A DNA stretch of 64,000 bases, taken from the NCBI RefSeq assembly GCF_023650515.1, contig NZ_CP096016.1, positions 2,978,001 through 3,042,000 on the forward strand, read 5' to 3'. Below are positions 6,910 to 15,002 of this stretch, piece after piece (position 1 is the first letter of the stretch; each line of letters starts with the position of its first letter). Origin of the DNA: Alkalimarinus coralli. GTDB lineage: Bacteria; Pseudomonadota; Gammaproteobacteria; Pseudomonadales; Oleiphilaceae. The position numbers and the translations under genes were made by a program. Below the pieces are notes generated by a model. That model searched no databases and had not been told where the DNA came from. It saw nothing but the letters and a program-made list of their open reading frames with translations.

Positions 6910-9635
6910 AGTGCCTCCTGTGATTCAGTCTCGATTGTTGTAGACCAGTAAGAATTGCTGGCAAAAGTACCTAACACACCCGATGCCTTTTGCATTGCAG
7001 GGCGGTTTCCGTACACAATGAGCTGATGCTTGGCCCTCGTAATTGCCACATTCAAGCGATTTGGGCTTTCAAGAAAACTCGTGGGATGGTTATTTGCGAA
7101 ACTAAGCATGACAAAATCAGCCTCATGCCCCTGAAAACGGTCTACGGTACATATCTGAATATCAATATACGGTGAGGATTTTTCACCTCGATAGAAATGC
7201 CTTACTCCGTGATGATTTCCCGTCCACTTTCGTAAAGCTCGACGTATAGCTCGCTCTTGAGCCCGATAGAATGCCAAAACAGCAACTTCCCAAGGCTTTT
7301 GTTGGTTTTTCTCAACATTTGGGTTTGATTTTGCCCAAGAATCAAAGCGACTTAATTCTTTTAATATTTCTTCTACTTCAGCGGTGATTTCACCTTCTTT
7401 GCCTTTTCGACCTTTAACATCGTGCCATATACAACGATGTGAGCCGCTTCGGTATCCCCAGTCCCGCTTTTCAGCTTGGCCATCAGGACTTTGCAGTGCT
7501 TTTTCATGGTATATATGTACTCGGGAAAACTCGGCAATGTCTGGATGCATTCTGTGCTGGTAACTAAGCCGTATTTGTCGTTGTTCCAAAACACTGGCTG
7601 GAAGTCCATCAGACAGAGCGGTGCCTTGTTTCTGATACTCTGTTCGTTCAAATCCAACTTGCAGTGATTCAAGGATAGAAGGCAGTGCGATCCTACGTAC
7701 CCTGTCTATTGCAGTGAACGTATCTTTTTCTGAGTCAAATGGTAGTAGCGCTTTGATATCTTCCTCTAACTTATTAACAGTTTTAGAACTTCCGTGAGAT
7801 TCTGTATTTAGGCGCTGTTCGTACATACGAGCCAGTCGCCACGCTAACTGGGATTCCCAGCTATCGGACTCGGTCTTGATTTTTGTACGAGTTAATCTCG
7901 AATGCGCTGCAAGTCGCATTTCTAACTTTTCCGGTAACGCAGGCAGCCCCCTTATGGTCGTCAAATCCAGGGGAAGGTGATTAGCATTCTGAGCGATGAA
8001 CGCTGATGAACCAAGGACTACTGATGCGTAAGGGAGATCTGTCTTCGGACCTTTAGATGATGCAACCAATACATTTTTGGACTTTGCTTGCTGATGATAA
8101 AATTCAATTGTCTTTTCATCGTCAGTGCAAACCAAGGATACTTCTCGTTTCTGAATATTGATTTGTCGAGCAGAGAAAATATCTGCGCATGCTTCTCGCT
8201 GATAACTATCCTGTAAACATGGCTGCAAATTTACTTCGGTAGCTTCATCATCAACATAAGGTGAAAGCTGTTTTGGATCTCCCACCATGATCCAACGCTT
8301 GGCAAGTACCGCTGGCACCAAAAACTCTTGAAAAGTTGTTTTTGATGCTTCATCAATAATCATCACATCGAAGATTGGCGATGTTGATTGTTTATTTTTG
8401 ATATCAGGATGCTGAAGCAACCCAATAGTTGTCCCGCAAACTAAATTCGCCGCTTCAAGAACAAGACGCTCAACAATATGTTTACCTTCGCCGACCTTAC
8501 TTTTAAGTAACTTCTGACTAACTGAAATGTGCGGTTGTTGCTGAAGATGTTTTAGCAATCTTGTGCGTTCAGTTTTAACAAACTCTTCTAATTGCCATGG
8601 CTTTGCCTTTTGAGAAACGCTTGATTTATCTCCAATCCGTACAGGTAACACCATGTCGCGATAAATATTTTCTTCAGACATCATTCGTTCAAGAACATTG
8701 TCAACAGCAACGTGTGTTGATGCACAAAGTAAGATCCGCTTACCTCGCTTTATTAATTGAAGAATCAGTTCGCAAATGGCTGTAGTTTTGCCAGATCCTG
8801 GGGGGCCTTCAAGGAAGGCAAAGTCTGGTGTATTGAGTGCAATATTTACAAACTCACGCTGCTGAGATGTTCCCTCTCTTGCTCCATCGGTAAGAACGTA
8901 GTAGTCATCGTTAAATAAGTGCTCATCATAAGGAACATTCGGCCACTTAGCATGATCCTTACCTTCAAACAGCCTCAATAGCGGAAGATGGTGAATAGAA
9001 GGGGTGTCTTGTAAGCTTTGTAATGCATTAATCTGACACTTTAACTGGTATGTGTTTGGACGAATAACCAAATAGTCGTGGTCAGGTAAACGATCCAATA
9101 ACAAGCTGTCATTCTCTACATTTCTGTCCTGGACTGAAATTGCGTTGGATTTATTGAATCCAACATTGCTTTGTGATTTCCCAGTCAAATGCCAACCATA
9201 ACCGTCTGGACACTCATACGACGACAGCCCATTTCCTAATTCACTCGCAATTTCGTCCGCATGCTTCTCAGTCGCATACGCCATTTTAGGCTTGCCGTGA
9301 CTTCTACAATTTGGGCATTCCCTAGCAGCACTGCCTACAGCTTTCCATCTCGCAGGACTTGCTTCGTAAACAGTGTCAGTACTTTCATCTAAAAAGAGCT
9401 TTAAGTTCTTTTCGAAATCACCACAGTTATCAGCTGGCTCAACTAATTGTACCCATACTCCACTTTTAGCATCATCTAGTTTTTCCCAAGCTATCGCTTT
9501 CACAGCCTTCGTACTTTCTAGGTATTTTCGAGTGGTGTCTAAATACTTATAAAAGTCACCAAGACCACTCACTGCTTTACTAAGCAGGATGTCTGGCCTG
9601 TGAATTCCTAAGTTTGCGTATCTCAATAACGCCAT
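6906..9635 (-). CDS. COG1112-type superfamily 1 helicase (DNA2/NAM7/Upf1-like)
   Basis: A 909-residue protein, first gene of the operon, with GAGGAA upstream of ATG 9635. The N-terminus includes a zinc-finger-like patch (CPNC at 107-110, and a YECPDGYGWHLT segment near 142-150). Helicase motifs follow in order: Walker A EGPPGSGKTT (277-284), motif II IIDEAS, motif III MVGDPKQLSPY, YQHRMHP, VDRFQGHEADFV and RLNVAITRAKHQL. This is the SF1B set of COG1112 proteins, which unwind RNA or DNA 5' to 3'. In Mokosh systems such a helicase is paired with, or fused to, a PLD nuclease, as here. About 340 bp of regulatory DNA separates it from the divergent RecB-helicase gene. Confidence 0.85.
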   Translation of the reverse strand: MALLRYANLGIHRPDILLSKAVSGLGDFYKYLDTTRKYLESTKAVKAIAWEKLDDAKSGVWVQLVEPADNCGDFEKNLKLFLDESTDTVYEASPARWKAVGSAARECPNCRSHGKPKMAYATEKHADEIASELGNGLSSYECPDGYGWHLTGKSQSNVGFNKSNAISVQDRNVENDSLLLDRLPDHDYLVIRPNTYQLKCQINALQSLQDTPSIHHLPLLRLFEGKDHAKWPNVPYDEHLFNDDYYVLTDGAREGTSQQREFVNIALNTPDFAFLEGPPGSGKTTAICELILQLIKRGKRILLCASTHVAVDNVLERMMSEENIYRDMVLPVRIGDKSSVSQKAKPWQLEEFVKTERTRLLKHLQQQPHISVSQKLLKSKVGEGKHIVERLVLEAANLVCGTTIGLLQHPDIKNKQSTSPIFDVMIIDEASKTTFQEFLVPAVLAKRWIMVGDPKQLSPYVDDEATEVNLQPCLQDSYQREACADIFSARQINIQKREVSLVCTDDEKTIEFYHQQAKSKNVLVASSKGPKTDLPYASVVLGSSAFIAQNANHLPLDLTTIRGLPALPEKLEMRLAAHSRLTRTKIKTESDSWESQLAWRLARMYEQRLNTESHGSSKTVNKLEEDIKALLPFDSEKDTFTAIDRVRRIALPSILESLQVGFERTEYQKQGTALSDGLPASVLEQRQIRLSYQHRMHPDIAEFSRVHIYHEKALQSPDGQAEKRDWGYRSGSHRCIWHDVKGRKGKEGEITAEVEEILKELSRFDSWAKSNPNVEKNQQKPWEVAVLAFYRAQERAIRRALRKWTGNHHGVRHFYRGEKSSPYIDIQICTVDRFQGHEADFVMLSFANNHPTSFLESPNRLNVAITRAKHQLIVYGNRPAMQKASGVLGTFASNSYWSTTIETESQEAL

Positions 9636-9673
9636 CTCATTTCCTCAATTTCTATTAATAACACTTCCTGTTT

Positions 9674-9688
9674 TCAACCTTTGTGCCA
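9674..9688 (-). promoter_or_regulatory. Sigma54-type promoter of the helicase-PLD operon
   Basis: The minus strand reads TGGCACAAAGGTTGA. It has the full -24 element (TGGCAC), exact N10 spacing from GG, and a -12 element of TTGA in place of TTGC. It ends 39 bp before the helicase start, leaving a 5' leader of about 27 nt that contains the ribosome site. A sigma54 activator is encoded in the same operon. The one deviation is A for C in the -12 dinucleotide. Confidence 0.6.
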
Positions 9689-9734
9689 ACAAGCTTTATC
9701 TTTCAAACCTCATCACCTACGGCCACCAGATAAA

Positions 9735-9769
9735 ACAAAGGTTAACTTTAAAGGGGTGTTATTGCACCC
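9735..9769. promoter_or_regulatory. Possible enhancer region: inverted repeats upstream of the sigma54 promoter
   Basis: ACAAAGGTT (9735-9743) is the inverse of AACCTTTGT at 9676-9684 inside the promoter, and GGGTG (9754-9758) pairs with CACCC (9765-9769). They lie 50-80 bp upstream of the -24 element, a usual place for activator binding. The rest of 9636-9980 is AT-rich without genes; I see no second good sigma54 site for the rightward gene. Confidence 0.3.
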
Positions 9770-9980
9770 GAAGGTAATAATATTAACCCACTCCGAGCTA
9801 TTGATTAACTATATTTGGATGGTTGAAGGGCTCAAAAAGGATGAGCAATAAGAGATTAAACCTTCAGAAAAGGCTTGGTGCCTAGACCTCCTTACTTGGC
9901 AAATGTGCTCTAGACCGATCATTATGAGCCACTTTCTATGTAATAATGACCACTAAAAAGAACAATCAAGTCAGGCAAAT

Positions 9981-12900
9981 ATGTATAAACAATACGGACA
10001 GTTTCATTTCTCCCCCTCAGACCTGACCCAGTACATGGAGAGCCCATTTGCCTCATGGATGGACAGGTTTTCCATTGAGCATCCTGATCAGGCGCCAGAA
10101 AAAGACCCAGCCGATGCTTTGATGAGTTCCCTCGCACAAAAGGGCTATGAGCATGAAGATGCGTTGGAAGCAGCCTTTATTGAGCAAGGCCTCAATGTAG
10201 TTAAAATCGAAGGTGAATCGTCAGATGAAAAGCGCGCCAATACGATTGCAGCGATGCGCCAAGGTGTTGATGTCATCGTACAAGCCCGATTAGAGCTACC
10301 TCCTTTTGGTGGCTATGCAGACTTTCTGGTTAAGGTAACGCATGAAGCAGAGTCTAGCTCTCCTGCTAAAAAAAAGAGCAGTCTCGGTGATTGGCATTAC
10401 GAAGTATGGGACACCAAACTCGCCAACAAGTTGAAGCCGACCTTTGTCATCCAGCTGTGTTGTTATGCGCAAATGCTTGAATCCATACAGGGGTGCCTGC
10501 CAGAGTTTATAACGGTAGCTTTAGGCAACGGTGAAAATGAGCGACTCAGAACGAGTGACTATTTTTATTATTACCAAACTTTGAAATCATCATTCTTAAA
10601 CGATCATAGTCACTATTCGGTAGACAATCGACCAGACCCTGCCGATTCTAAAAATTGGGCCGATTGGAGCAATTACGCTGAATCTCTAATGGTTGAAAAA
10701 GACCACTTATTTCAGGTGGCGACTATCACCAAAGGCCAAATCAAGAAGTTGAATCAAGCAGGCATCAATAAGATGCAAGAACTAGCGACGAACGACATCG
10801 AACATGTGCCTGGGATAAACACGATAGTTCTTGAGAAACTGAAAGCTCAGGCAAAAATCCAAAAGCAAAGTGCTGGCAACGCCATTCCGCGATTCGAAAT
10901 CATTACGCCTGCGCCCAATGAAAAATCAGGTTTAGCATTACTCCCGCCACACTCACCGCTGGATGTGTTCTTCGATATAGAGGGCTATCCACTTGATGAA
11001 GGTGGCTTGGAGTACCTTTGGGGCAACACATATTTTGATGAAGAAGGAAATCGACAATTTAAAGACTTTTGGGCTCACAATCCTGAACAGGAAAAACAGT
11101 GCTTCCAAGATTTTATTCAATGGGTTTACCAGCGTTGGCAGCAAGACCCAAAGATGCATATATACCATTACGCCAATTATGAAATCGCAGCCTGCCGCAA
11201 ATTGATGGGCCGTTACGGCGTATGCGAATACGAAGTAGACCAGTTGCTTCGCAATGAGGTTTTCGTCGACCTCTACAAAATCGTTAAAGGCGGCGTCCTT
11301 CTGGGAGAGCCTCGGTATTCAATCAAGAATGTAGAACACCTTTATCGCGGAAAGCGTGAGACTGAAGTTGGCAATGGCGGTGACTCGGTTGTGGTCTATG
11401 AGCAATGGCGAGAACTACACTCACGAGGTGAACAAGGCGACACCTGGGAAACCTCAAAGATCCTCAACGATATTAGGGATTACAACATCGATGATTGCGA
11501 CTCAACCCAGGAGCTGGTCGATTGGTTGCGACAACAGCAAGCCGAGCATGGCATCGTTTATTTAGGTAAAACCCCTTCTTATAAAGACACTGGCACCGAA
11601 CCCGATGTCAAAGAGGAAGTAACAGAGCGTACGCAGCTACGTGATCGTCTGCTTGAGCGCGTCTTATCAGAACTTGAGTCAGATCCAAGAAAAGCGGCAT
11701 TAACTGAAAACCTTGCATGGGTGCTCGAGTTTCATCGACGAGAAGCTAAACCCATATTCTGGCGTTTATTTGAAAGACTTGGCTTAAGTCACATTGAGTT
11801 GATGGACGACTTAGATTGTTTGGCCTGCTGTGAAAGAACAGAGCGTGAACCATTTAAGCCTACGCCAAGAGCGCGTAATCTGGCTTATGAATATCGATTT
11901 GATCCCACACAGGAATTTAAAGGCGCGCAAAAACAATTCTATTTATTGGGTGTCGAAACGGATGACGGAAATACCGCAAAAGTTACCTTTGTCCGAGAGG
12001 AAAGCGATCTTGAAAATGGTCTGGTGGTCCTGCAGTCGAAAGAGGAGCCACCAGCGGTCGTATCCTTAGTACCAGACGAATACGTCAATCCAAATCCAAT
12101 TCCACAAGCCATCGACCAGAGCGTTAGCGAATATGAAAGTGGACAGCTAAGTTCAGGTCAATCAGCCATCATTGATTTTCTGACGCGCTCCAAACCCCGT
12201 ATAAAAGGTCACACCGAAGGGCCTATCGCACCCAGTCACGATCCGGGTGAACGACTCCAACAAATCATTCATGCGATCAGCAACCTGGATTGCAGTTACC
12301 TAACGATCCAAGGGCCTCCTGGTGCTGGTAAGTCCTATACCGGTAAGCATGTTATCGCAGAGCTTATGAAGTCCGGTGCAAAAGTGGGAATTGCCAGTAA
12401 TAGCCACAAGGCGATCAATAACCTGCTATTGAGTACAGCAAAATACTGCAAAGAAGAAGGTATCTCAGCCACCTTCGGCTGCACCAAAGACAATGAGCCT
12501 GAGCTGGCTGACTATGACGTTGCCATCCTAAAGAACAGCGAGCTGGTCAATCATATCCAACCGGCTTGTGTGGTGGGTACAACAGCATGGGGATTCGCTC
12601 GAGAAGATTTGGCGAGCGAACTCGACTACCTTTTTGTGGATGAAGCAGGCCAGGTTGCCGTTGCAAACCTGATCGCCATGAGCCGCAGCACGACCAACCT
12701 TATTTTGATGGGTGACCAAATGCAGTTAGGCCAGCCCTCACAAGGCACACACCCGGCCGACAGCGGCCTTTCAGTGCTGGACTACCTCTTACACGAAACT
12801 CCGACCATTCCAGACGACATGGGCGTATTTTTGGGCACAACCTATCGAATGCACTCTAAGGTCAACCAGTTCATTAGTGAACATATTTACGAAGGAAAAT

Positions 12901-13448
12901 TGGAGTCACACCCGTCTAACGATAAACGAATTATCGATGTGCCTTCAGACTATGAAGGGCCGCTTAATATTGAAGCCGGAGTCTTATTCGTTCCGGTGGA
13001 GCATGAAGGCAATACACAGGCCTCTGATGAGGAAGTGGCTGTCATCCGGGATCTTGCCAATAGTTTGATTGGAAGGACTTTTCATACTGGAAAGTCATCC
13101 CCAGAAACTAGACCCATCGACTGGAACGACATCTTGTTTGTCGCCCCGTATAACCATCAAGTCAGTAAACTTCGCGCTGCGCTAGGGGAGCAAGCCAAAG
13201 TGGGCAGTGTCGATAAGTTCCAAGGCCAAGAGGCCCCAATTGTGTTCTTGAGCATGTGTGCCAGCGACGCCAGTGAATCCCCCCGAGGACTGGACTTCCT
13301 CTTCGATAAGCACCGCATTAATGTAGCTATATCGAGAGCACAATCACTGGCAGTAGTCGTCGGCAATCCTAATATCGGCAAAACACCGGTGAGCCGGGTT
13401 GACCAGCTCAAGTTGGTAAATCTGTTTAATGCAGTCACGAAGAACTAA
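9981..13448 (+). CDS. TM0106-type RecB nuclease / RNase H-like / DNA2-like helicase
   Basis: An 1155-residue three-part protein. Residues 1-210 form a RecB/Cas4-like nuclease (GYADFLVKV, then YEVWDTKLANKLKPTFVIQL, giving the D...DxK core and QLCCYA helix). Residues about 325-520 are an RNase H-like exonuclease domain (DVFFDIEGYPLD, YHYANYE, DYNIDDCDST). Residues 700-1155 are a DNA2-like SF1 helicase: Walker A GPPGAGKS (near 776), VDEAGQ, MGDQMQLGQP, TYRMHSKVNQF, VDKFQGQEAPIV and RINVAISRAQ. All catalytic residues I can check are present. Such proteins are widespread in mobile DNA and defence islands. It is transcribed divergently from the helicase-PLD operon, so it may be a separate system or an added effector. 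Confidence 0.85.
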   Translation: MYKQYGQFHFSPSDLTQYMESPFASWMDRFSIEHPDQAPEKDPADALMSSLAQKGYEHEDALEAAFIEQGLNVVKIEGESSDEKRANTIAAMRQGVDVIVQARLELPPFGGYADFLVKVTHEAESSSPAKKKSSLGDWHYEVWDTKLANKLKPTFVIQLCCYAQMLESIQGCLPEFITVALGNGENERLRTSDYFYYYQTLKSSFLNDHSHYSVDNRPDPADSKNWADWSNYAESLMVEKDHLFQVATITKGQIKKLNQAGINKMQELATNDIEHVPGINTIVLEKLKAQAKIQKQSAGNAIPRFEIITPAPNEKSGLALLPPHSPLDVFFDIEGYPLDEGGLEYLWGNTYFDEEGNRQFKDFWAHNPEQEKQCFQDFIQWVYQRWQQDPKMHIYHYANYEIAACRKLMGRYGVCEYEVDQLLRNEVFVDLYKIVKGGVLLGEPRYSIKNVEHLYRGKRETEVGNGGDSVVVYEQWRELHSRGEQGDTWETSKILNDIRDYNIDDCDSTQELVDWLRQQQAEHGIVYLGKTPSYKDTGTEPDVKEEVTERTQLRDRLLERVLSELESDPRKAALTENLAWVLEFHRREAKPIFWRLFERLGLSHIELMDDLDCLACCERTEREPFKPTPRARNLAYEYRFDPTQEFKGAQKQFYLLGVETDDGNTAKVTFVREESDLENGLVVLQSKEEPPAVVSLVPDEYVNPNPIPQAIDQSVSEYESGQLSSGQSAIIDFLTRSKPRIKGHTEGPIAPSHDPGERLQQIIHAISNLDCSYLTIQGPPGAGKSYTGKHVIAELMKSGAKVGIASNSHKAINNLLLSTAKYCKEEGISATFGCTKDNEPELADYDVAILKNSELVNHIQPACVVGTTAWGFAREDLASELDYLFVDEAGQVAVANLIAMSRSTTNLILMGDQMQLGQPSQGTHPADSGLSVLDYLLHETPTIPDDMGVFLGTTYRMHSKVNQFISEHIYEGKLESHPSNDKRIIDVPSDYEGPLNIEAGVLFVPVEHEGNTQASDEEVAVIRDLANSLIGRTFHTGKSSPETRPIDWNDILFVAPYNHQVSKLRAALGEQAKVGSVDKFQGQEAPIVFLSMCASDASESPRGLDFLFDKHRINVAISRAQSLAVVVGNPNIGKTPVSRVDQLKLVNLFNAVTKN

Positions 13449-13650
13449 TACTTTCTTTGACAGCCTCAGAAGTCGACTGCCTCAAGCAGTTGGCTTCATA
13501 GGCCTCAATATCTTTCTCCCGATACATAACTCGCCCCTGTAGTTTCAAATACCTGGGGCCAATCCCTTCGGAACGCCACCGCTCTAAAGTCGCTTCACTT
13601 ACGCCCCATCGATTCGCCAGCTGCCTCTGATTCATGTGTATTACCGTCAT
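13435..13650 (-). CDS. AlpA/excisionase-type HTH protein, copy 1
   Basis: A 71-residue MerR-like winged HTH (NQRQLANRWGVSEATLERWR, then a YLKLQGRVMYREKDIEAYE wing) typical of AlpA-type regulators and excisionases of integrated elements. AGGAG lies 5 nt before ATG 13650. Its 3' end overlaps the end of the RecB-helicase gene by 14 nt in antiparallel fashion. A close paralogue lies 260 bp away at 13910-14158. It probably binds element ends or an integrase promoter; no integrase gene survives nearby. Confidence 0.7.
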   Translation of the reverse strand: MTVIHMNQRQLANRWGVSEATLERWRSEGIGPRYLKLQGRVMYREKDIEAYEANCLRQSTSEAVKESISSS

Positions 13651-13780
13651 AAAAACTCCTGTGTTGGACTATTTGGTAACCACCATGAACGCTCAAAACT
13701 ACGGATCAAATCAAGCTAATTAGGGTTGGTTAGGGGCATAAATATCGATAGCTAATCGCAGGTATTTAATGGACTTGTTC

Positions 13781-13824
13781 GGTTGCGAGTTAGGGAACTG
13801 AACCCGCGTCCCGTCCCACCACCA
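13781..13824. other. tRNA/tmRNA-like fragment, candidate attachment-site remnant
   Basis: GGGAACTGAACCCGCGTCC at 13793-13811 closely resembles the reverse complement of a tmRNA T-arm (sense GGACGCGGGTTCAGTTCCC). It is followed on the plus strand by CCACCACCA (13816-13824) and, 30 bp further, a strong terminator. No complete tRNA or tmRNA can be folded here. Islands often insert at the 3' end of ssrA or tRNA genes and leave such partial copies. Confidence 0.4.
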
Positions 13825-13853
13825 AATTAAGGTTCAGCCAGAACCAAAGAAGA

Positions 13854-13893
13854 CCCGCAAAGCCTTTAAAATCAAGCTTTAGCGGGTTTTTTT
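13854..13893 (+). terminator. Rho-independent terminator
   Basis: CCCGCAAAGC pairs with GCTTTAGCGGG (one bulged A), then seven T residues. It reads rightward and follows the tRNA/tmRNA-like fragment. Confidence 0.75.
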
Positions 13894-13904
13894 ATGTCTA
13901 TAGC

Positions 13905-13934
13905 ATCCGTTAGCGTCCGATAAAATCCATGAAT
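13905..13934. repeat. Three 10-bp degenerate direct repeats, possible integrase arm sites
   Basis: ATCCGTTAGC, GTCCGATAAA and ATCCATGAAT follow one another with no gap, sharing the core TCC. Short tandem TCC-type repeats of this kind occur beside att sites of tyrosine integrases. They overlap the 3' end of the second HTH gene. Confidence 0.35.
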
Positions 13935-14158
13935 TTTAGTAACACTGAATGTAACATCAAGGCGATGTTACTATGGCTCGTAGAACCCTCCCCCTGTCTG
14001 ACACACAAGCAACTGGCCTCATACTCCAGCACATCTTCTTGCCTGTACCTAACTTGACCACCAAGTTTCACATAAATCGGGCCTATACCCTCTGAACGCC
14101 AGCGCTCCAGTGTCGTTTCGCTTACCTGCCAACGATTACATAACTCTCTTTGCGTCAT
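13910..14158 (-). CDS. AlpA/excisionase-type HTH protein, copy 2
   Basis: An 82-residue protein. Residues 1-50 are a close paralogue of the 13435-13650 product, sharing TLERWRSEGIGP and the following KL-G-V-YR wing. The last 30 residues are unrelated and hydrophobic and run over the putative arm repeats, so the reading frame may have been extended by rearrangement. Such proteins control excision or expression in integrated elements. It lies divergently from higB. Confidence 0.6.
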   Translation of the reverse strand: MTQRELCNRWQVSETTLERWRSEGIGPIYVKLGGQVRYRQEDVLEYEASCLCVRQGEGSTSHSNIALMLHSVLLKFMDFIGR

Positions 14159-14209
14159 AAGTGCTTGATATTAATTCATGTTGATTCTCCAGTATATTTT
14201 AGTTGATAC

Positions 14210-14226
14210 AGTCCCAATTTGGGACT
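14210..14226. promoter_or_regulatory. Palindromic operator of higBA
   Basis: AGTCCCAATTTGGGACT is a perfect 17-bp palindrome ending 12 bp before the higB ATG. Position and symmetry fit the HigA autorepressor site. Confidence 0.6.
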
Positions 14227-14238
14227 ACCATTAACTCT

Positions 14239-14541
14239 ATGAGAATCATTGCCCTATCGACACTGAAAGCTTTCTGGGAAGAGCACCCAGAGTACATGGA
14301 TGCTAAAGAGCCAACGCTCGCCTGGTATCGGCATGCCTTAGCAGCCGATTGGAGCGCACCAGCTGATGTAAAGCAGGACTTTAGAAATGCCAGCGTCCTC
14401 AAAGATGGACGAGCGGTTTTCAATATTGCGGGCAACAAATACCGACTGGTCGTTTGGGTCAACTATGCCTATCGAGTGGTGTACATCCGATTCATAGGCA
14501 CCCATGCGCAATACGACAAAATTGATGTACAAACTATTTAA
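14239..14541 (+). CDS. higB: HigB-family toxin (mRNA interferase)
   Basis: A 100-residue protein with the usual opening MRIIALSTLKAFWEEHPEY and later SVLKDGRAVFNIAGNKYRLV and YAYRVVYIRFIGTHAQYD, the signature of the HigB_toxin family. These toxins cut mRNA on the ribosome. I chose ATG 14239, which gives the family N-terminus and lies just after the operator; an upstream TTG would add 12 unrelated residues. The toxin comes before the antitoxin, as is normal for higBA. Confidence 0.85.
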   Translation: MRIIALSTLKAFWEEHPEYMDAKEPTLAWYRHALAADWSAPADVKQDFRNASVLKDGRAVFNIAGNKYRLVVWVNYAYRVVYIRFIGTHAQYDKIDVQTI

Positions 14542-14573
14542 ACTGGCACCTCGCAGTTAATCAGGGGTGGGTA

Positions 14574-14623
14574 GCTTTCCGCGTAGGAAAGCATTAGAAG
14601 TGAAGTTGTACTCCGCATAGGAG
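14574..14623 (+). promoter_or_regulatory. Two similar hairpins ahead of higA, the second holding its ribosome site
   Basis: GCTTTCC-GCGTA-GGAAAGC (14574-14592) and CTCC-GCATA-GGAG (14611-14623) share the loop pattern GCRTA. GGAG of the second arm is the higA ribosome site, 10 nt before ATG 14634. The pair could influence the antitoxin:toxin ratio. Confidence 0.45.
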
Positions 14624-14633
14624 AACGTTGATT

Positions 14634-15002
14634 ATGAACATTAAACCGATTAAAACTGATGCCGACTACCGAGCGGCATTAAAAGAAATTGAAAGCCTGA
14701 TGATGGCTGGCCCTGATACGCCTGAAGGTGAAAAACTGGATGTAATGGTCACGCTTATCGAAGCTTATGAGTCCAAGCATTTCCCTATGGAACTGCCTGA
14801 CCCTGTTGAAGCCATCAAGTTTGAGATGGAGCGTAAAGGTTTAACCGTAAAAGATCTTGAGCCAATGATTGGTAAAAGCAACCGAGTCTATGAGATTCTC
14901 AATCACAAGCGCTCGCTCACACTAAAAATGATCTGGAAGCTGCATGAAGGTTTGGGTATTCCTGCTGAATCCTTAATCAAACCACCTCAAGCGCATGCTT
15001 AA
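14634..15002 (+). CDS. higA: HigA-family antitoxin
   Basis: A 122-residue XRE-type antitoxin of the COG5499 kind. The N-terminal half is the toxin-binding region (IKTDADYRAALKEIESLM, FPMELPDPVEAIKFEMERKG) and the HTH follows (LTVKDLEPMIGKSNRVYEIL, then RSLTLKMIWKLHEGLGIP). It neutralises HigB and represses the operon. ATG 14634 matches the family start. Its 3' end overlaps the TOTE-primase remnant by 8 nt. Confidence 0.85.
   Translation: MNIKPIKTDADYRAALKEIESLMMAGPDTPEGEKLDVMVTLIEAYESKHFPMELPDPVEAIKFEMERKGLTVKDLEPMIGKSNRVYEILNHKRSLTLKMIWKLHEGLGIPAESLIKPPQAHA

Noticed and set aside
4255-9635. DISARM (drmC-type PLD plus helicase)
   Set aside because: No DUF1998 protein or methyltransferase is present and the helicase is SF1/COG1112, not the SF2 DrmA type.
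9780-9980. A second sigma54 promoter for the rightward RecB-helicase gene
   Set aside because: TGGCAAATGTGC near 9897 has the wrong spacing between GG and GC.
13781-13824. A complete tRNA or tmRNA gene
   Set aside because: Only a T-arm-like piece and CCA-like end are present; no cloverleaf or tmRNA body can be formed, and the two parts suggest opposite strands.
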